Assembly: GCF_000003605.2 (NCBI RefSeq)
Contig: NW_003149271.1
Coordinates: forward strand, 12,508-26,502
Source of the DNA: Saccoglossus kowalevskii
Taxonomy: Eukaryota; Hemichordata; Enteropneusta; Harrimaniidae
Reading direction: 5' to 3'
DNA: 13,995 bases
Shown: positions 8,710 to 13,995 of the stretch, piece after piece
Position numbering within the stretch: position 1 is the stretch's first letter
Layout of the letters: every line of letters starts with the position of its first letter
Made by a program: the position numbers and the translations under genes
Notes under the pieces: generated by a model
Told to the model about the DNA's origin: nothing
Seen by the model: only the letters and a program-made list of their open reading frames with translations
Databases searched by the model: none

Positions 8710-9959
8710 TGATGTCTATCGTGTAATATATTGTGGTGATAGCCTGTTTACCATATTTATCCTTTACCATGATTACAATACTGATAAAAAATCGAAATTT
8801 AAATTTTCAACATTAAAATATCGCACTATAGAACTGTTTAACGTAAAGTTGAAGTGAGACAGTACTCTCGTGTGTTTTGTGTTTTGCTATTAAGGTCTGA
8901 CTGCAATAATTCTCGAAACAATGACAAACTATTAAATTACTTCGTTCTGTCACATTAAGGGGCACCGCGGTAATTCAAAATTACCCCCAACAAATCCCTG
9001 ATAAGCGGTGTATGCTAATTAGTGTCTAACTAACGTAAAACTATTATGCCCCATATCAGTAACGGTTGACCTTTGCACTTTCTGTCATTTGCATGTCATA
9101 ACACATCATGTAAACAAATACTTTTTCTTAAGTGCATATAACACACATATTGTTTTTTACTATATTTCCGTCATTTATCACTCTTTGTTGTTTTATCACC
9201 ATAGTAGTCACGATAATCTATTGTTGTATTATGTAATATTTGATAACGCGTATTCTGGAAATTACTGCGTTGAATCTTCTCAATTACTTTACGCATATTT
9301 GAGATCTCAAATCCACTTCAATTTGCGATAATAATATTTCGAGTAGGCAATTTATTTTAATATATACTTAATAGTTTTCAAAACCAATTAATCGAGTAAC
9401 TGTACTGTAACTGGATACAGGGTTTTATGTTGAAAATTATAGTTATGTTTCTACCATCAAATCACGTTTGCAAAATAAAATGTTCGTTATGGCCACTTCG
9501 TTGAATGTTGACAACTCGGGTCACCATGTGCAGAATCACGCAATCAACACAACGTCAAAACTGATAGATTCCTATCGTGGCCTGACGACCTGTCTGACAT
9601 TTACAGACACACTGTTTACGCGTATGTAATGCATGTCTAAGTAATTTATGAAGTGTCTATGATATATTTATTTGAATTAAATTAGACTTGAGTGTTTATG
9701 TGCGCAATTAAGTTGGCTGCTCAGCGGTGTTTTGTTTAACAAAATTCGACTATTACGTAGACATGTTTAAAAGACGCCCTGTAACGTTTACCCAGTGTCT
9801 ACATGTGTGGGCTTTGAATGGTGTTGTCGATGTTTCGCGTTTGCCTAGAGTGGCAAAAATTATTGTAGTTTTTTATACATAAGAAAATTGAAAAATGATT
9901 GGGCTTTTACATTAGGACTTGTAATTTTGGGAAAGAGTCTAGAATATATTTCGAAATGT
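8710..9959. other. Non-coding stretch with one compact hairpin
   Basis: No gene is recognisable. GGTAATT (8969-8975) and AATTACC (8979-8985) form a tight stem with a three-base loop, flanked by GGGG and CCCC runs that could extend it imperfectly. The 80-codon plus-strand frame at 9089-9331 is in AT-rich sequence and has no domain I recognise. TGTCTG/CAGACA arms lie at 9591-9609. Confidence 0.5.
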
Positions 9960-10385
9960 TTTTAATGGTTTCAGAAAAGTTCAGGACAAATCCATTAAAT
10001 TGGGATGGAAATGTACATCCGATTGGCATAAAATAATTTGTTATTCATATTTATTACATATTGGATGAGATGTGGCACCATGTAAACAAAAGGTTTCGAA
10101 TGATTGATTTTGATGGGGTTGCCCTGGAAATGGAAATTTCAGGAATAACTTTTCATTCATTGTTGATAGATTCTCATAACATTTACAGGAGGGACAAATC
10201 TATTATGTGTTTGGTTGAGATGCGGATTTAGTTGACCATGGAAACGGTAATTTCATGAAGGATTTTTCATTCATAACTCGAAAAGTGTTGGATGAATTCT
10301 CATGACATTTCCATGAAGGATTGCCTTTGAAAATAGAAACAAGAATATTTTTCAGTGTTATATTTGGATTTTCACGGATTTTTTC
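9960..10385. repeat. Degenerate ~114-bp tandem repeat with X-box-like blocks
   Basis: Two clear copies begin with AATTTCA at 10135 and 10249 and share TTTTTCATTCAT, GATGAATTCTCATGACATT-type and CCATGGAAAC-type blocks. Diverged partial copies extend left to about 9960, where GGACAAATCCATTA corresponds to GGACAAATCTATTA near 10192, and right to about 10345. The phrases GTTGCCCTGGAAAT (10119), GTTGACCATGGAAAC (10231) and ACCATGTAAAC (10078) resemble the palindromic RFX X-box GTTGCCATGGAAAC. The array seems old; copies differ by substitutions and indels. It directly abuts the tRNA-like units, which may be coincidental or may mark one composite repeat. Confidence 0.65.
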
Positions 10386-10412
10386 AATTCAAAATGAAAT
10401 TTGTAGCTAATG

Positions 10413-10712
10413 TAGTATGAATTGCATTTACATGTATGAACATATAGACATGGAATACGAGATTTGCACTCTCAACTCGGCAAATACGGTCGCCACTAGT
10501 AGCAGACCGTCCCATGTACGCTTTAATGCACTGCTTGAAATGGCGTGTAGTGAATGAGTATTTACAATGACTAAATTGACATGCGCAATTCGAATCTCTA
10601 TCAAAATATAAATCTGCACACAAATATACCCATGGTCGGTCCAACCTACTCAGTTGCGATTATGTTTTTGAGAAAATGCTGTGTATTAGCAATTCCGATC
10701 ATCTGAACGGAA
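10413..10712 (-). mobile_element. tRNA-derived SINE-like unit 1
   Basis: On the minus strand, an A-box-like AAAGCGTACATGG (10512-10524) is followed 40 nt later by a B-box-like GAGTGCAAATCTC (10459-10471). The latter forms a 4-bp stem around a seven-base loop, like a tRNA T arm. A longer stem ACGGTC/GACCGT occupies the anticodon-arm position. The unit aligns along its length with the next one; for example GCGCAATTCGAATCTC near 10583 corresponds to ACGCAATTCGAATTTC about 307 bases on. Minus-strand frames here (10384-10644, 10428-10619) are incidental. Known tRNA-derived SINEs have this head plus an unrelated body; I cannot name the family. Confidence 0.5.
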
Positions 10713-11024
10713 GTGATATAAATTACAGACATATATATATACGAACATGAAGAAGGGGGTCCAAGCTTGCAACTCGTAGATGTGCTTCGCCAATGTTAGC
10801 AGATGCACTTCCTTTTGCGCTATATCTTGACAATAAACAGCATGAAATAGCGTTCAGTGAATGCACGTTTACGATGATTAGATGGACATACGCAATTCGA
10901 ATTTCTGAATATAATTTTGTACACTTATAAAACCTAGTACTATATCATGGTCAGAACGACCTCCTCAGTTACGATTTGACTCAAGGACAATCATGTTCAT
11001 TGGCAGAGTTAATCACTTGAGTGA
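10713..11024 (-). mobile_element. tRNA-derived SINE-like unit 2
   Basis: The minus-strand head runs from TAGCGCAAAAGG (10811-10822) to GCTTGGACCC (10757-10766), with the same inner phrase GTGCATCTGCT seen in unit 3 and the shared GAGTTGCAAG just before the B box. Both boxes have drifted, so Pol III activity is unlikely. The border phrase GTGATATAAAT at its plus-strand left edge recurs 312 bases on at the start of unit 3. A short TATATATATA run (about 10730-10740) lies in the body and corresponds to ACATATATAAACATAC in unit 3. Confidence 0.5.
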
Positions 11025-11210
11025 GTGATATAAATCGCAGGCACATATATAAACATACAAACACGGGATTCAACCTTGCAACTCATGTGCTTCCCAACTT
11101 TCAGCAGATGCACTCCACTTAGCGCTATAACGTGCTGTCCTGAGAAAACACAGTTTAAGATATCGTGCAGTGAATGTGCACTTGCATACCTAGATGCACA
11201 CAAATAAGGC
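11025..11210 (-). mobile_element. tRNA-derived SINE-like unit 3 (partial, best-preserved head)
   Basis: The minus-strand A box TAGCGCTAAGTGG (11115-11127) fits TRGYNNARNGG, and its GCGC...GTGC arms can form a D stem. The B box GGTTGAATCC (11066-11075) lacks one C compared with GGTTCGAATCC. Spacing between boxes is 39 nt, normal for a tRNA. The unit aligns with unit 2 through CATTCACTG near 11170 and then stops, so it is shorter than the ~300-bp period. A 64-codon minus-strand frame here is incidental. Being nearest the consensus, this copy is the best query for finding the family. Confidence 0.55.
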
Positions 11211-12486
11211 TCAAGTACAATCGTACGATTGGCTGAGGGACTTTTCTGTTTACCAACGGTAAATACGGTAAATGTGTTTTTATATGTAAGTGAAAATGAC
11301 TAGTCCACATCATGCGCGCACGGGGACTTTTTCGTTATTACAACTGTCTACTCAAAAATGCTAATTTTATCTAGGCTGAACAAAAGCGAGTAGAATCACG
11401 TGATTACTCACACGATGAACTACTGTTAAATATTGGTCAACTGTATCTAATTCCTAATGCATACATCCTTAAATGTCAGTTTATTTACCTCAATATATTC
11501 CACTTTCAGTATATATACTATGTTGTTTGAATTATAGTGCCTATGGACTGTTTACCCGGTGCATCTTTATAATTATAACAATGAACTCGTGACCCTTTTC
11601 TAACTTTCTTTACCGAGATTCTGACACAGCATTACTTGTTATGGGTTGTTAATTATTATTGTCGTTGTGTGTATTTATTTGAAATCATATCTGTATATAA
11701 CGCACAAAACCCCGAACCATTTACATTTAAATACACTTGTACCTCACCATTGTAAATTAATCATGTTTACAGATGAAAATTATTACAGTGACTTTGTTTC
11801 AAATCCATAACAATACTAATTTGATATGTACAATGGTTTAGGTACTTGAGGTCTTTTGCAAACACTAACTGCTTTTGCTATATTCACGATTAAATCAACA
11901 TCAAGCGAATGACTCCAAGAGCATAAAATCTAACAAAGCCATCTAAGATGCTTTGACATTTTGAGAGACGAATAATTGCAGACATTGCTTGTTTATTCGT
12001 AATACTGAAACACCTTCACGCGCCATATCACACTTTCACATTCGCATTTGAGGCATTTTATAAGACATCGTCACTGCAAAGCACTTTGAACAGTTATTCA
12101 CGCGTGTTGATTCATCCAAAAATGGTATGAGATTGAAATAGACTATAACGCACAGCTTCGGATAGTCGAATGACATTTAGGATCTAAAACCAGCTGTAAT
12201 TAGTATCTTTTCATAAGCATCCACCGCATTCTACCTATATTTGGAAACCTACGCGTATGGTTCTCTCCAACAAAGACTCAAATACATGTGAATGTAAAAT
12301 AAAAGAGACTGTTCTTATACCCATTTCTGTGGATCGCACGATAGTACAAATAGCAAATTTCTGATACACAGCTTTGGAATGACGTTGACATATCTAATGC
12401 AATCATCTTGTTGTAAAAAACTATATGTTACTAAGCTCGACACGGTTGCCAATTTTTATTGTAAATATTGTATATTTGCTAAAGAA
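11211..12486. other. Non-coding stretch
   Basis: No gene is recognised. GGGACTTTTCTGTTTACCAAC near 11238 resembles GGGGACTTTTTCGTTATTACAAC near 11327, possibly a small decayed duplication. A near-perfect inverted repeat around AATCACGTGATT (11394-11405), with GAGT and ACTC outside it, holds a CACGTG E-box. Otherwise I see only AT-rich DNA. Confidence 0.45.
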
Positions 12487-12542
12487 TATCAAAGGTATAC
12501 CTATCAAAGGTATACCTACTTTGCCTACTTCTAAAGTAGGCA
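12487..12542. repeat. 15-bp direct duplication plus 9-bp hairpin
   Basis: TATCAAAGGTATACC occurs twice without interruption (12487-12501 and 12502-12516); each copy ends in the palindrome GGTATACC. Directly after, TGCCTACTT (12522-12530) and AAGTAGGCA (12534-12542) form a perfect 9-bp stem with a CTA loop. The duplication is in frame in an 82-codon plus-strand frame (12425-12673), giving a repeated IKGIP, but that frame has no other feature suggesting a gene. Confidence 0.75.
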
Positions 12543-13197
12543 TTTCAATGCGATGTTATCTAATTGTTCAAGTATTTGCAACCACAAGAGAGCAATTTGA
12601 TCTTCAATGTACATATTCCTGTGAGACAGCCATGTGCAGCACATTACAATTACATTCAACTGAATGTCCTTGAATAGAAATGATGAGAAGAACTCGAGAT
12701 GATTTAGCAATGAAGTTGCGTTTGGTTGAGAAAATATCATACCATTAATTAATATAATTTATTCCTACGTTGCACTTGCATTTTCGTGTCATTTTTCTTC
12801 AGTAATATTAAAGATATTGTATGGATTTCTTTGCCGGTTTTTATTTTGTACTATAATAACGTTTGTACAATTACTATGTTTTGCATTTTGTAAAAGATGG
12901 TAAAATATGCAAGAGAAGTGCAAATCTTCGTACGAATATTAGTAACACTCCGACCCTTGTATCGCGTGTAGGTTATCGCCAAGGGATACAATGTATTCAC
13001 AATTCATTTATGGTTCAATACATACATTTTTACATAAAGCGGAAGCGGCTATACATAGGATTCAACAAAACACAATCAGTTTATCGGATCGGTTCGTAAA
13101 AGTTAGCATTAGGTTTGCCGCAGTAAATGTGCGTGGAAATGGCAGCATTTATAGAGTAGTCGACATGATGTATACCCTGCAATTAAGATAAACATAT
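12543..13197. other. Non-coding stretch
   Basis: Several overlapping frames of 60-80 codons lie here (plus 12863-13099 and 12991-13191, minus 12531-12740). None has a recognisable motif or plausible splice context, and overlapping frames of this size on both strands are expected by chance. No repeat or RNA gene is apparent. Confidence 0.45.
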
Positions 13198-13496
13198 TTT
13201 AAGGGCGGCGGTCGTCGCGCCACGTATGCGCGAGATTTGGGTCTCATGTAAAACAAAGATGGCGACTTTGACTATTGTGCAAACCAACGACTACAAACTG
13301 AAAGGTAACCAAGTTTTAATTAGGTATTTCTTGGTAATGATTGGGAAGTATCAAAGGAGTCGCCGCCGGTGATTAGTGCAAGTCGTGTCCAGGTCAAAAC
13401 TCACACTGATTTCATTAGAAGAGCGCATTGGATTGTGGGAAAATCCATGTTTATCAACACAAATGTCGCACGCGCATGACGACCACCGCCCTTTAA
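13198..13496. mobile_element. MITE-like element with TTTAA flanks, copy 3
   Basis: The ends GGGCGGCGGTCGTC (13203-13216) and, on the other strand, GGGCGGTGGTCGTC (from 13491) match at 13 of 14 bases. Each is flanked by TTTAA (13198-13202 and 13492-13496), so the target duplication is TTAA or TTTAA. The arm GGTCGTCGCGCC is nearly shared with the element at 8591, and GTCGTC plus an inner GCGC block with that at 7146. ATGCGCG appears inside both ends at different offsets. The ~289-bp body is more GC-rich than its surroundings and contains a short ATG frame at 13259. A non-autonomous piggyBac- or Kolobok-like DNA transposon is the likely reading; a CpG-rich promoter is the alternative. Confidence 0.65.
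13259..13372 (+). other. Short ATG frame inside MITE-like element (possible exon 1 relic)
   Basis: CAAAGATGGCGACT provides a good animal initiation context (purine at -3, G at +4) and also an AAGATGGCG YY1-type core. The frame runs 37 codons, beginning MATLTIVQTNDYKLKG, then a stop at about 13370. A donor-like AAAG/GTAACC lies after codon 15 (GT at about 13305), so it could be a first exon of 46 nt. I recognise no protein family. It might be the remnant of a transposase's first exon or of a host gene's start. Without a matching acceptor or transcript it is not called a gene. Confidence 0.15.
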
Positions 13497-13995
13497 TATA
13501 TCTTTACAAATCAATACTATCATAATATGACACTGTGAGTTTGTTTGAACATATCATTTCTTACGATATGATATGTAGAGTCAATATTCAAATCTTTCAA
13601 ATGATATGATTGAACTAATAAACCACGTTTTTGTTTGAACACGACTAGACTTAACTTACGGTTCTGAAGATTTGTTGCCAGATGATAATGAACTTGTGGA
13701 CAAATATGATAAACATTATTACATGTCACCATGATTCAAAAATCCCTTTGTATGTAGTTTTATATATTTGTCAGTTGTGTGTTTTGAATAAACGTAGTGT
13801 GTAACTCATTTTTTTTTGAACTAGTAAATTTCCTAAATGAATATAAATTTGCATACCTTTTGTTTGTTTGTTATTTGTATTCACTAAAGTCGTCTGTCAT
13901 GACTGGGCTGTTTATGAATGTTTTAAAACTTTAAACAGACGACTTGATACATATGTATTCATCATTACAATTAGAAACAAAATAAGACTTCAACC
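13497..13995. other. Non-coding stretch with inverted repeats and a polyA-signal-like site
   Basis: ACATATCAT (13549-13557) and ATGATATGT (13568-13576) form a 9-bp stem with a 10-base loop. TTTGTTTGAACA occurs at 13540-13551 and again at 13630-13641. GAATAAACG near 13787 followed by a T run resembles a polyadenylation signal, but no gene leads into it. A 70-codon minus-strand frame (13520-13732) is unsupported. Confidence 0.45.
13887..13945. repeat. 11-bp inverted repeat AAGTCGTCTGT with 37-base spacer
   Basis: Perfect arms occupy 13887-13897 and 13935-13945. The spacer contains a GTTTTAAAAC palindrome, so the whole could fold as a nested cruciform. The GTCGTC core is shared with the TTAA-type elements, but there is no G-rich tip and no TTAA border, so membership is doubtful. 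It could be the ends of a very short deletion derivative or a structured RNA. Confidence 0.6.

Noticed and set aside
10384-10644. 86-codon minus-strand frame
   Set aside because: Lies inside a SINE-like repeat unit and is not preserved in the other units.
11238-11350. Diverged duplication of a GGGACTTTT phrase as an element pair
   Set aside because: Similarity spans only about 20 bases with mismatches; too little to call a repeat family.
13785-13820. AATAAA followed by a T run as a gene 3' end
   Set aside because: AATAAA is common in AT-rich DNA and no coding exon leads into it on the plus strand.
1-13995. Bacterial or phage content, CRISPR array, operons
   Set aside because: No dense same-strand ORFs, ribosome binding sites or regularly spaced short repeats; the repeats found are of animal type.

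Overview
The window reads as non-coding DNA from an animal genome, most likely an AT-rich, CpG-containing marine invertebrate. This rests on the lack of any long or densely packed ORF, tRNA-like (Pol III-type) repeat heads, short terminal-inverted-repeat elements flanked by TTAA, decayed immunoglobulin-like fragments, and perfect matches to animal regulatory consensus motifs. I cannot assign a phylum. No open frame exceeds about 100 codons and I recognise no intact gene.

Layout. 1-2011 is featureless apart from a TATA-like motif near 692. A 23-bp palindrome sits at 2012-2034 and a four-copy 42-bp minisatellite at 2337-2504. 2505-4260 is unassigned AT-rich sequence with a TALE-type palindrome at 2956. 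Two minus-strand stretches, 4270-4360 and 5360-5605, look like decayed Ig-domain exons. A 70-nt imperfect hairpin lies at 6601-6670. Three related short elements with GC-rich inverted ends lie at 7146-7273, about 8591-8709 and 13198-13496; the first and third are bounded by TTAA or TTTAA. A CTCF-like core is at 8023-8035. From about 9960 to 11210 the DNA is a repeat complex: a degenerate ~114-bp repeat, then three diverged ~300-bp units, each with a tRNA-like head in minus orientation. 11211-13197 and 13497-13995 are mostly unassigned, with small duplications and hairpins.

Nothing here forms an operon or pathway. The picture is an intergenic or intronic stretch built from old mobile-element insertions, local duplications and possible relics of a multi-Ig-domain gene. 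The best candidates for something undescribed are the tandem tRNA-like SINE array, the TTAA-type MITE family whose ends carry NRF1-like sites, and the isolated pre-miRNA-sized hairpin.
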